A stretch of 64,000 nt of DNA from Bradyrhizobium manausense (GTDB lineage Bacteria > Pseudomonadota > Alphaproteobacteria > Rhizobiales > Xanthobacteraceae), in NCBI RefSeq assembly GCF_018131105.1, contig NZ_JAFCJI010000008.1, forward strand, positions 25,737 through 89,736, in the 5' to 3' direction. A program made the translations under genes and the position numbers. This document shows positions 56,388 through 64,000 of the stretch, piece after piece. Position 1 is the first letter of the stretch; each line of letters opens with the position of its first letter. Below the pieces are notes generated by a model. The model ran no database searches, was not told where the DNA came from, and saw only the letters and a program-made list of their open reading frames with translations.

Positions 56388-56816
56388 GTGGCCAACATCC
56401 TCATCGTGGATGACGACCCGGCCGTTCAATTGACAATTCGGCTGCTGCTGGAGCGGGCTGGCCATGACGTGACGGTCGCCGGCGACGGCCGCAAAGGGCT
56501 CGCCCTGTTTGAGCGGAGCCGGTTCGACCTGATGTTCCTCGACATCTTCATGCCCGGCATGGACGGGCTGGAGACGATGCGTCACGTCCGGGTTCTGCGT
56601 CCGACCATTCCAATCATCGTCATTTCCGGCCGCTCGATCACGCCGGACGCCTACGCCGAGCCGGATTTCTTGAAGATGGCAACCAAGCTCGGCGCGGTCG
56701 CGAGCTTGCAGAAGCCGTTCCGAGCCGATGCGCTGCTGGCCACGGTCGACCGTTGCCTGGCATCGGCGCAATCATCCCCCCAGTCGCACATCGGCGCCGG
56801 CACCGGCAGCCGATGA
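56388..56816 (+). CDS. Single-domain response regulator
   Basis: 142 residues: ANILIVDDDP at the start, phosphorylation site Asp52 in LMFLDIFMPGMDG, conserved Ser in VISGRS and Lys in SLQKPF. An insert (ITPDAYAEPDFLKMATKLGA) lies between the Ser and Lys. GTG start after CGGAGG. It precedes the hybrid kinase by 61 bases and likely receives its phosphate. Confidence 0.9.
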   Translation: MANILIVDDDPAVQLTIRLLLERAGHDVTVAGDGRKGLALFERSRFDLMFLDIFMPGMDGLETMRHVRVLRPTIPIIVISGRSITPDAYAEPDFLKMATKLGAVASLQKPFRADALLATVDRCLASAQSSPQSHIGAGTGSR

Positions 56817-56877
56817 CGGGGGTATCGATGTCGCGTAGAACATTCGGGTCCATTCTCGACGCGGCGCAAAGGGCGAC

Positions 56878-59800
56878 ATGACGCTCGCAACCCGGCTCGC
56901 CATCGCGATGATTTTGCTGGTCGCGGTTGCGGTCTCGGCGGTCGGATGGCTGAGCCATTACAGCCTGGAACGGGCGTTCCTGCCGCGCGTGCTCGACCGC
57001 ATCGAAACCCAGTCGCGACTGCTCGCCTCCCAGCTTGAAATCCAGACCAATGGTGCGCGCGCTGATATCGCGACATTCCATTCCCGTGCCGCCGTGCGCG
57101 GCCTGATCGAGGCCCATTTCAACAATGGCATCGATCCCAGCGACCATCTGTCCGAAAAGAGCTGGCGGGAGCGGTTGCTACCGCAACTCGTGGCCATTGT
57201 CGGGGCAAACCCGACCTACGCGAAATTTCGCGTCATCGCCGCCGACGGCAGCGAATATCTGCGCGTCGACCGGTCCGGCCCCAATGGATCGGTCCGCATC
57301 GTTTCCGACGAAGCCCTGCAAGCCAAGGACGACCGTTTCTTCTTCCAGGACGCGATCAAGCTCCCCGAAAACCAGATATACGTCTCTCCGGTCGATCTGA
57401 ACGTCGACAACGGCGCGATTCAGATGCCCTACGTGCCGACCTTGCGCGTCGCGGCACCGCTCTACGGGTCCGATCACCAGCTGTTCGGAATCGTCGTCAT
57501 CAATGTCGACATGCGCCAGATGTTCGATCGCATCCGCATTACGGCGCGACAGGGCGACCAGGTCTATGTCGTCGGCCGCAACGGCGACTATATCGTGCAT
57601 CCGGACCGGACCCGCGAATTCGGCTCGCAATTGGGCACCCCCACGCGCTGGCAGAACGACTTCCCCTATTTTACCGAGGTCACCGGCTCGACCCAAGGCG
57701 CAACTCACGTCGTGCCGGGCAGCGACGGCAAACCGAGTGGGGCAGCGATTGCGCCCGCCGTCCTGGCCGAGGGACAATGGATCGGCATCATCCGCGTCGT
57801 GCCCAACGCCGTGTTCATGGCGCCCGCCGTCACCATCGAACAGACGAGCCTCATGATCGGCATCATCGCGGTGCTGGTCGCGGCCGCACTTGCCCTGATG
57901 CTGGCGCGATCACTGACCCGGCCGATCGGGCGGCTCACCAAGGCAGTCGAGGCGATCGGGCGCGGCAAGCCCGCCGCGATTCCGATCGACGCCGGCGGCG
58001 AAACCGGCATGCTGGCCCGAGCCTTTGCCCACATGGTCGAGGAGACCAAGGCCAAGACCTCGGCGCTGGAGCACGAGGTCGAGGAGCACCGGCGCACCGA
58101 GGCCGCCCGCGACCAGCTCGCCGTGCGCGAGCGCCTGTACAGCGCGGCGGTGGAATCCTCCGACGATTCGATCGTCATGCAGACCCTCGACGGCATCATC
58201 ATCGGCTGGAACACGGCGGCCGAACGTCTTTACGGCTATTCGTCCGAGGAGGCGGTCGGACAGCCGACCTCGATCCTCCTCCCCGCCGATCGCCGCAGCG
58301 AGGGCAAGGATTATCTGCAGCGGATTGCGCAGGGAGAACGGATCGAGCATTTCGAAACCGTGCGCGTCCGCAAGGACGGCAATCCCGTCGAGATCTCGGT
58401 GAGCCTGTCGCCGATCCGGGGCCCCGCCGGCGAGATCATCGGCGCCTCCGGTACGGCGCGCCTCCTGACCGATGCAAGACGGATCGAGCGCGCGCTGCAG
58501 CAGCAGCTCGAGGAGCGGCGCCAGCTGTTCGATGCCTCTGAAGACCTGATCATGGTCATGAACTCGCGGGGCCATATCGTGCAGATCAGCCCGAGCAGCG
58601 AGACCGTGCTCGGCTACACGCCGGAGGAAATGCTCGGCCGCAGCGGCGTCGATTTCATTCATCCCTCGCATCTTGATCAATCCCGCGAGGAAATGCGTGC
58701 GCTGCGGCGCGGCGAACATCCCAAGCTCGCCGACACACGCTGCCTGCACAAGGACGGCCGCGAGGTCTGGCTTTCCTGGCTCGGCAACTGGTCGGATCAG
58801 GCCAGGCGCTACTTCTTCGTCGGGCGCGACATGACCGAGGCGAGGCACGCTGCCGAGTCCCTGCGCGATAGCGAACAGCTTGCGCGCAACATCGTCGAGA
58901 CCGCGCTCGACGCCTTCGTCCAGACCGACGAGCGCAGCACCATTCTGAACTGGAGTTCGCGGGCCGAGGAGCTGTTCGGCTGGCGGCGGGACGAGGCGCT
59001 CGGCAAGAACTCGGTCGACCTGATCGTCGCGGAGGGCGAGCGCGAGCGGGTCAACGCCGGACTCGCACGCTTCCTCGATTCCTCCGAAGGCCAGACCCTC
59101 AACCGCCGCCGCGAGCTCATGGTTCGCCGACGCGACGGCAAGGAATTCAAGGCCGAGCTCAGCGTTACGGCGCTGCGGCGCCGCGAGGGCATCCTGTTCA
59201 ACGTGTTCTACCGCGACCTCACCGACAAGATCGCCTCGGAGGAGCGCATCCGCCACGCCGAGAAGATGGAGGCGGTGGGCCAGCTCACCGGCGGCGTGGC
59301 GCACGATTTCAACAACATCCTCACCGTCATCACCGGCACGATCGAGATCCTGGCCGACGCGGTGGCGAAGGATCCGGGGCTTGCCGCGATCACCAAGATG
59401 ATCGACGAGGCCGCCGGCCGTGGCGCCGAGCTGACCCAGCACCTGCTCGCCTTTGCCCGCAAGCAGCCGCTCCAGCCGCGCGAGATCGACATCAACTCGC
59501 TGATCATCGACACCGCAAAGCTGTTGCGGCCGACGCTAGGCGAGCAGATCCAGATCGAGTCGGTGTTCGAGGACGAGAACTGTGTCGCGGTCGTCGATCC
59601 GAACCAGCTCACCACGGCCATTCTCAACCTCGCGCTCAACGCACGCGACGCGATGCCAAGTGGCGGCAAGCTGATCGTGGAGACGGGCGCTGCCTATCTC
59701 GACGAGGTCTATGCCAGCGTCAACGACGTCAGGCCCGGGCACTACGTGCTGATCGCGGTCAGCGACACCGGCACCGGCATTCCGTCTCATATGCTGCCGC

Positions 59801-60378
59801 GCGTGTTCGACCCGTTCTTCACCTCGAAAGGTCCCGGCAAAGGCACCGGGCTCGGGCTCTCGATGGTCTACGGCTTCATCAAGCAGTCCGCGGGCCACAT
59901 CAAGATCTACAGCGAGGAAGGCCACGGCACCACGATCAAGATGTATCTGCCGCCGGGCAAGACGCCGACGGCAGTGAGCGACGGCGTGGCGCCTGTGACA
60001 GTCGAGGGCGGACACGAGACGATCCTCGTGGTCGAGGACGACCGGTTGGTGCGCGACTACGTGCTGGCGCAGCTGCATTCGCTCGGCTACGTCACCTTGC
60101 AAGCCGCCAATGCCGCGGAAGCGCTGGCGATCGTCGCGAGCGGCGCACGGTTCGACCTGCTGTTCACCGACGTCATCATGCCCGGCAAGATGAACGGACG
60201 GCAGCTCGCCGATGAGGTGCTGAAGACGCGTCCCGACCTCAGGGTGGTCTACACGTCAGGCTATACCGAGAACGCGATCATCCATCACGGCCGGCTGGAT
60301 TCAGGCGTGCTGCTGCTGGCCAAGCCCTATCGTAAATCAGATCTGGCGCGGATCATCCGCAAGGCGCTGAGCAGTTGA
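56878..60378 (+). CDS. Hybrid sensor histidine kinase with Cache, HAMP, three PAS and receiver domains
   Basis: 1166 residues: membrane helix about 7-28, Cache-type periplasmic sensor about 35-310, second helix about 320-342, HAMP about 343-395, three PAS domains (about 420-535, 550-665, 675-790), HisKA with His809 in GGVAHDFNNILT, HATPase with NARDAMPSGG, DTGTGIP and GTGLGLSMVYG, and a receiver with Asp1098 in LLFTDVIMPG. The ligand is unknown. Lies between a single-domain regulator and a convergent FixJ-type regulator, likely partners. Confidence 0.95.
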   Translation: MTLATRLAIAMILLVAVAVSAVGWLSHYSLERAFLPRVLDRIETQSRLLASQLEIQTNGARADIATFHSRAAVRGLIEAHFNNGIDPSDHLSEKSWRERLLPQLVAIVGANPTYAKFRVIAADGSEYLRVDRSGPNGSVRIVSDEALQAKDDRFFFQDAIKLPENQIYVSPVDLNVDNGAIQMPYVPTLRVAAPLYGSDHQLFGIVVINVDMRQMFDRIRITARQGDQVYVVGRNGDYIVHPDRTREFGSQLGTPTRWQNDFPYFTEVTGSTQGATHVVPGSDGKPSGAAIAPAVLAEGQWIGIIRVVPNAVFMAPAVTIEQTSLMIGIIAVLVAAALALMLARSLTRPIGRLTKAVEAIGRGKPAAIPIDAGGETGMLARAFAHMVEETKAKTSALEHEVEEHRRTEAARDQLAVRERLYSAAVESSDDSIVMQTLDGIIIGWNTAAERLYGYSSEEAVGQPTSILLPADRRSEGKDYLQRIAQGERIEHFETVRVRKDGNPVEISVSLSPIRGPAGEIIGASGTARLLTDARRIERALQQQLEERRQLFDASEDLIMVMNSRGHIVQISPSSETVLGYTPEEMLGRSGVDFIHPSHLDQSREEMRALRRGEHPKLADTRCLHKDGREVWLSWLGNWSDQARRYFFVGRDMTEARHAAESLRDSEQLARNIVETALDAFVQTDERSTILNWSSRAEELFGWRRDEALGKNSVDLIVAEGERERVNAGLARFLDSSEGQTLNRRRELMVRRRDGKEFKAELSVTALRRREGILFNVFYRDLTDKIASEERIRHAEKMEAVGQLTGGVAHDFNNILTVITGTIEILADAVAKDPGLAAITKMIDEAAGRGAELTQHLLAFARKQPLQPREIDINSLIIDTAKLLRPTLGEQIQIESVFEDENCVAVVDPNQLTTAILNLALNARDAMPSGGKLIVETGAAYLDEVYASVNDVRPGHYVLIAVSDTGTGIPSHMLPRVFDPFFTSKGPGKGTGLGLSMVYGFIKQSAGHIKIYSEEGHGTTIKMYLPPGKTPTAVSDGVAPVTVEGGHETILVVEDDRLVRDYVLAQLHSLGYVTLQAANAAEALAIVASGARFDLLFTDVIMPGKMNGRQLADEVLKTRPDLRVVYTSGYTENAIIHHGRLDSGVLLLAKPYRKSDLARIIRKALSS

Positions 60379-60410
60379 GGTGGCTTGCGTGCCGTGAAAT
60401 TGAAGATGTG

Positions 60411-60463
60411 GGCCGCAGCTCTGCAGCGCATCACGACGTGATGCACCGCGTCCAGGGCACGAG
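60411..60463. repeat. Dispersed hairpin repeat related to the CTCGTGTCCCGG type
   Basis: GCAGCGCATCACG / CGTGATGCACCGC-like complements between convergent kinase and regulator genes; ends in GGGCACGAG. Confidence 0.6.
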
Positions 60464-60469
60464 ACCAGT

Positions 60470-61105
60470 TTACGACGCGCGCTGCGCTGCGGTCATCACG
60501 ATGCGGATCAGGTCGGCCGCATTGCGGGCGCCGAGCTTTTTCATGATGTTGGCGCGGTGGTCCTCGATGGTGCGCGGGCTGATGCCGAGGGTGCGTCCGG
60601 CCTCCTTGTTGGAAGCGCCGGCAGCGAACTGTTCCAGCACCTCGCGCTCCCGGCGGGTCAGCGGCTCGCGTCCGGGGAAATGCAGCGAGCCGAATTTCGG
60701 CGAAGCATTCTCTGTCTGCCTGCGTGCATAAGCTCCGATCGCCTCGTCCAGCCGGCCGACGATCTCGCTGCCGCGGAACGGCTTCTCGATGAAGTCGAGC
60801 GCGCCGCTCTTGATGGCGCCCACCGCCATCGCGATGTCCCCCTGGCCGGAGATCATGAAGATCGGCGCGGGATAGTCTTCTCCGTGCAGTTCCTTGAGAA
60901 TATCGAGGCCCGACTTCCCGGGAATGTGGACGTCGAGCAGCACGGCAGCCGGAGTGCGGCTTCGCGCGACGGACAGAAGTGCTGCGCCATCCGCAAAACA
61001 GATCACCTCATAACCTGCCGCCTTCAACACCATCGACAGGGTATCGCGAACAGCCGGGTCGTCATCGACCACGAAGATCTCACCACGGGAGGTTTGTTCG
61101 ACCAT
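60470..61105 (-). CDS. FixJ/NarL-type response regulator
   Basis: 211 residues: receiver with Asp58 in AVLLDVHIPGKSG and Lys in DFIEKPF, then a LuxR-type helix-turn-helix (LTRREREVLEQFAAGASNKE to SPRTIEDHRANIMKKL). The type is that of FixJ: phosphorylation activates DNA binding. A longer start 11 codons up is possible. Convergent with the hybrid kinase. Confidence 0.92.
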   Translation of the reverse strand: MVEQTSRGEIFVVDDDPAVRDTLSMVLKAAGYEVICFADGAALLSVARSRTPAAVLLDVHIPGKSGLDILKELHGEDYPAPIFMISGQGDIAMAVGAIKSGALDFIEKPFRGSEIVGRLDEAIGAYARRQTENASPKFGSLHFPGREPLTRREREVLEQFAAGASNKEAGRTLGISPRTIEDHRANIMKKLGARNAADLIRIVMTAAQRAS

Positions 61106-61268
61106 GTGCCACGTCCATTCGCCAAGCCAAGTCGGCATTCAAGGACTCGCGTCCGCGCCTGATGTTACGGCTTTCGGCGCAGATTCGGCCCACCCGCATT
61201 TGTACGGGACATGAACTTAACGCACAAGTAGCGCTGAGGTGCCTTATTGCGGGGGACGGAGAATATCC

Positions 61269-61571
61269 ATGCTAAATTACGCCGGCACACCCCCGCTCGC
61301 CGCGATGGCCGAAACTGACAGCCGTCAGTTGATCGCAGCCGAACTTCGTTCCCTGATCGCGCGCATCGACATCAGTCTGCGTCTGATCGACGCGGCGATA
61401 GAGGCTGACGACGATAGCGCTATCGTGGACGCCGATTTGGGTTCCACCGAGATCGTCGTGCTCGACGATGTCACGCCCCGTTTTGCCACGGCGAGCGCGG
61501 CCCTCAATGCCTGCCGGGCAGAGCTCGGCCAGGCCCTTCAGAATCTGTCTGAATCCGGCGATCCCGCTTAG
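61269..61571 (+). CDS. Small conserved hypothetical protein
   Basis: 100 residues from MLNYAGTPPLAAMAETDSRQ; mainly helical with an acidic middle (AAIEADDDSAIVDADLGS). ATG after GGACGGAGAA. No domain recognised; convergent with a response regulator. Confidence 0.65.
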   Translation: MLNYAGTPPLAAMAETDSRQLIAAELRSLIARIDISLRLIDAAIEADDDSAIVDADLGSTEIVVLDDVTPRFATASAALNACRAELGQALQNLSESGDPA

Positions 61572-61625
61572 ACCGCGATCGGCCCGGCTGATGTGCCGCG
61601 GCCGATCGCATGGCAGCTACCCGCC

Positions 61626-62129
61626 TCAGGCGCGGTGCCGCTCCACGATCGCGTCGGTGGCGACGCCGCCCCAGGTATGGATCGTCGGCAGCCCCATCGC
61701 GGTCTTGCCGAGATTGGCGAGGCTGATGCGCAGCGCCGCGAGATCCAGCGGCTTCGGCAGGCTCTGAAGCTCGATCCCGACGGAGCGGGCGAAACTGCGG
61801 GCCGCGCTGCGGCGCTTGCCGTCCATGCCGCTGATCACGATCACCGAGCCCGAGAATTTCGCCGCCGCCATCTCGCGCAGCACGTCGATGCCGTCGCCGT
61901 CCTCCAGCACGAGGTCGAGCGTCACGCAGTCGAAGCGCGCCGCGCGCAACTTTTCGATGGCCTCCGCAACCGACGGCGCAACCGCGACTTCGTGGCCCGC
62001 CTGCTTGGCGGCGACCGTGATCAGGCTGCGCTGGGTGGCGTCGTCATCAACCACCAGGAGCTGAAGCGCGCGCCGTTCGGCGACGTCGGGCAGGTTTGAC
62101 GGGATGGGAGAGAGAGAGCTTCTTGGCAT
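61626..62129 (-). CDS. Response regulator receiver protein
   Basis: 167 residues: LLVVDDDATQRSL, phosphorylation Asp72 in CVTLDLVLEDGDG, Ser in VISGMDG and Lys in SLPKPLD, followed by a short tail. No output domain. Last gene of the chemotaxis-like run cheW-cheY-cheR-pilZ, 142 bases behind the PilZ gene. Confidence 0.88.
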   Translation of the reverse strand: MPRSSLSPIPSNLPDVAERRALQLLVVDDDATQRSLITVAAKQAGHEVAVAPSVAEAIEKLRAARFDCVTLDLVLEDGDGIDVLREMAAAKFSGSVIVISGMDGKRRSAARSFARSVGIELQSLPKPLDLAALRISLANLGKTAMGLPTIHTWGGVATDAIVERHRA

Positions 62130-62271
62130 GACCGGACCCTGATATTGCGACCGGCCGTTGATACACGGCGCGCGCTTAAGCCGCGTAAAGCCGGGCCAGC
62201 GAATTCGGTCGGATGTTTTCAGAAAATGTGAAGCAACGCCTCAGCAAAGCGCAGCACATTGCGCGCGGCGA

Positions 62272-62589
62272 TCACGCCACCGCATCATGGCCATTGGCCG
62301 CGCCGCGCTTCTTGCGGTTCTTGCCGCGCAGGAACTGGATGTCCATCTCGGCGCCGTTGACGCGCACCAGCTCGCAGCGGCGATAGGCAAGACCGGTGGA
62401 CGACAGCAGCAGGAAGAACTCCTTCAGGTTCAGGCCCTGGATCGAGCCTTCCACCGTGAGGATGGCGTCGGTGTCGGAAATCGCATTGAGCGTGCAGTCG
62501 CGCCGCCACGTGCCGTCGATAGCCATGATGCAGACATCATAGCCCCGGCTGAACGTGACGCGCTCTGCACCTTTGCCATCCTCGGCCAT
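62272..62589 (-). CDS. PilZ-like domain protein
   Basis: 105 residues with a PilZ-like beta-barrel pattern: DTDAILTVEGSIQGLNLKEF and AYRRCELVRVNGAEMDIQFL. The c-di-GMP-binding RxxxR is not obvious in the N-terminus (RVTFSRGYDV), so nucleotide binding is uncertain. Starts two bases after cheR, thus co-translated. Could link c-di-GMP to chemotaxis. Confidence 0.7.
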   Translation of the reverse strand: MAEDGKGAERVTFSRGYDVCIMAIDGTWRRDCTLNAISDTDAILTVEGSIQGLNLKEFFLLLSSTGLAYRRCELVRVNGAEMDIQFLRGKNRKKRGAANGHDAVA

Positions 62590-62591
62590 AT

Positions 62592-63464
62592 CTATCGTCC
62601 TGCCATCGCCATACGCGGGGCCGCACCATCAACCGGCTTCGCCGCCGCCGCACGCGGATCGTTCGGCTTGTAGAGGCCGCGGCGATCCGCAATCGGCCTG
62701 AACGTATCGGTCAGTCCGACCACGGTTTCCGCGGCGCCGAGCACCAGGAAGCCGTCGGGCTCGATCTGACGGGCCAAGCGGTTGAAGATGTTGATCTTGG
62801 TTTCCTGATCGAAATAGATCAGCACGTTGCGGCAGAAGATGACGTCGAACGTGCCGAGGTGCGAGAAGTCCTGAAGCAGATTGAGCTGCCGGTGCTGGAT
62901 CATCGCGCGCAATTCGGGATTGACCTGCCAGGTCTCGCCGGTCTGCTTGAAATGTTTCATCAGCATCTGGATCGGCAGACCGCGCTGCACCTCGAACTGG
63001 CTATAGACGCCGGCCTTGGCCTTCTCGAGCACCTCCTGCGAGAGATCGGTCGCGACGATCTCGACGCGCCACCCGCTCAGCGCCGCGCTCATCTCCTTCA
63101 GCGTCATTGCCAGCGAATAGGGCTCCTGCCCGGTCGAGCCCGCGGCGCACCAGATCCGCACGCTGCGGCGGCCGGCACGGGCCTTGAGCACTTCCGGCAT
63201 GATGGTGTCGCGGAAATGATCGAACGGGACCTTGTCGCGGAAGAAGAAGGTCTCGTTCGTGGTCATGGCTTCGACCACGCTGGTGATCAGCGCGCTCGAA
63301 CCGCCCTGCAGCTTCTGCACGAGCTCGGGAATGCCGGAGAGCCCGGCCTTGCGCGCCAGCGGCAGCAAGCGGCTTTCGATCAGATATTGCTTGTCGGCGG
63401 ACAGGTCGAGACCGGAGCGCTCTTTCAGCAACTTACGCAGATACTCGTAATCAGGCGCGTTCAC
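62592..63464 (-). CDS. cheR: Chemotaxis protein methyltransferase CheR
   Basis: 290 residues. N-terminal helical domain (YEYLRKLLKERSGLDLSADK), then the SAM-binding domain with TTNETFFFRD, IWCAAGSTGQEPYSLAM and FDVIFCRNVLIYFD. It methylates Glu residues of chemoreceptors such as those at the left end. The C-terminal tail of about 20 residues is extra and low complexity. Confidence 0.95.
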   Translation of the reverse strand: MNAPDYEYLRKLLKERSGLDLSADKQYLIESRLLPLARKAGLSGIPELVQKLQGGSSALITSVVEAMTTNETFFFRDKVPFDHFRDTIMPEVLKARAGRRSVRIWCAAGSTGQEPYSLAMTLKEMSAALSGWRVEIVATDLSQEVLEKAKAGVYSQFEVQRGLPIQMLMKHFKQTGETWQVNPELRAMIQHRQLNLLQDFSHLGTFDVIFCRNVLIYFDQETKINIFNRLARQIEPDGFLVLGAAETVVGLTDTFRPIADRRGLYKPNDPRAAAAKPVDGAAPRMAMAGR

Positions 63465-63498
63465 AGGATACCTCTTGACGCTACTGGCAGGTGTATTC

Positions 63499-63888
63499 TC
63501 AGGCCGCGGTCTCTTCTTCGCGCTCGACCAGCCCGACTTCCTGGAACTTCGCCAACACGATTTCCTTGTCGAACGGCTTCATGATGTATTCGTTGGCACC
63601 GCCGCCCATCGCCTTGGTGATGTGGTCGATGCCGTTCTCGGTGGTGCAGAACACGACCTTGGGCTCTTCGCCGCCGGGCATGCGGCGCAGCGTGCCCAGG
63701 AACTGGAAGCCGTCCATGACAGGCATATTCCAGTCGAGCAGGATCGCTTCCGGCATCGCCTTCTTGCAATGGACCAGCGCTTCGACGCCGTCTTCCGCTT
63801 CAATGACTTGGAAGCCCAGCGCTTCGACGATGCGGCGCGCGACCTTGCGAACGATGCTGGAATCGTCAACCACCAAACAGGTCTTCAT
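63499..63888 (-). CDS. cheY: Chemotaxis response regulator CheY
   Basis: 129 residues: KTCLVVDDSSIVRK, Asp52 in AILLDWNMPVMDGFQFL, Thr in VVFCTTEN and Lys in IMKPFDKE. Typical of alphaproteobacterial CheY. Lies 34 bases before cheR with no cheB between. Confidence 0.94.
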   Translation of the reverse strand: MKTCLVVDDSSIVRKVARRIVEALGFQVIEAEDGVEALVHCKKAMPEAILLDWNMPVMDGFQFLGTLRRMPGGEEPKVVFCTTENGIDHITKAMGGGANEYIMKPFDKEIVLAKFQEVGLVEREEETAA

Positions 63889-63923
63889 CTTGGATCTCCG
63901 GCTTAAATGTCTTTCGTGAAAGT

Positions 63924-64000
63924 TCAGGCAGCCATCATCTCGGGTGCGAGCTCGAGCACGCGATCGACGTCGAGGACGACCATGAGCTGGCCGTCGAGAC
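63924..64000 (-). CDS. cheW: Chemotaxis protein CheW, C-terminal end (cut by window edge)
   Basis: The last 25 residues read LDGQLMVVLDVDRVLELAPE followed by MMAA, the usual CheW end (IVLDLDRLL pattern). The rest is beyond the right edge. Transcribed ahead of cheY and cheR. Confidence 0.75.
   Translation of the reverse strand, partial: LDGQLMVVLDVDRVLELAPEMMAA

Overview
The window is about 64 kb of GC-rich (roughly 64 %) chromosome from an alphaproteobacterium, most likely Bradyrhizobium or a close relative. The evidence is form II cox genes, a homogentisate cluster with DUF2783, FixJ-type regulators, caspase-like and OmpA genes, and many small hairpin repeats at gene ends that are typical of that group. 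No phage, insertion sequence, rRNA, tRNA or CRISPR array was seen. Both ends cut through genes.

Layout. 1-3.0 kb: two tandem paralogous chemoreceptors. 3.3-9.7 kb: form II CO-dehydrogenase-like coxS-coxL-coxM, a CaiB/BaiF CoA-transferase and a metabolite MFS transporter. 9.7-18.2 kb: tyrosine/homogentisate catabolism (hppD with a divergent Lrp-type regulator; fahA, hmgA, a metallo-beta-lactamase-fold protein, DUF2783 protein and aromatic monooxygenase with a divergent MarR regulator). 18.3-26 kb: a lactonase-like hydrolase, a caspase-fold/TPR protein with OmpA, and an RND efflux pair. 26-36.3 kb: Crp-type regulator, AsmA, LTXXQ and LysM envelope proteins, and a GGDEF-EAL protein. 36.3-40.9 kb: a decayed gene remnant, several tiny genes and a GMC oxidoreductase. 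40.9-48.5 kb: secreted beta-propeller lactonase, orphan RND adaptor, second caspase-fold protein, an alpha/alpha-toroid protein with a DxDTT motif, a secreted nuclease and a serine-glyoxylate aminotransferase. 48.7-56.1 kb: MBOAT acyltransferase with SGNH partner, oligopeptidase B, RraA-like protein and an IlvD/Edd sugar-acid dehydratase. 56.4-64 kb: a signalling block (hybrid kinase, three response regulators, PilZ, cheR, cheY, cheW).

How it may work together. The 9.7-17.6 kb genes cover 4-hydroxyphenylpyruvate to fumarate plus acetoacetate, with two local regulators whose candidate operators can be seen. The Crp-type regulator has a CRP-like recognition helix (RESVNR), and three CRP-like TGTGA-N6-TCACA sites lie in promoter regions of this window, one in front of its own gene. 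The less ordinary observations are: two caspase-fold proteins that both lost the His-Cys dyad; a metallo-beta-lactamase-fold protein in the homogentisate operon that lost three metal ligands; and the lone toroid protein with DCDTT. I did not find a clear new multi-gene defence or mobile system.
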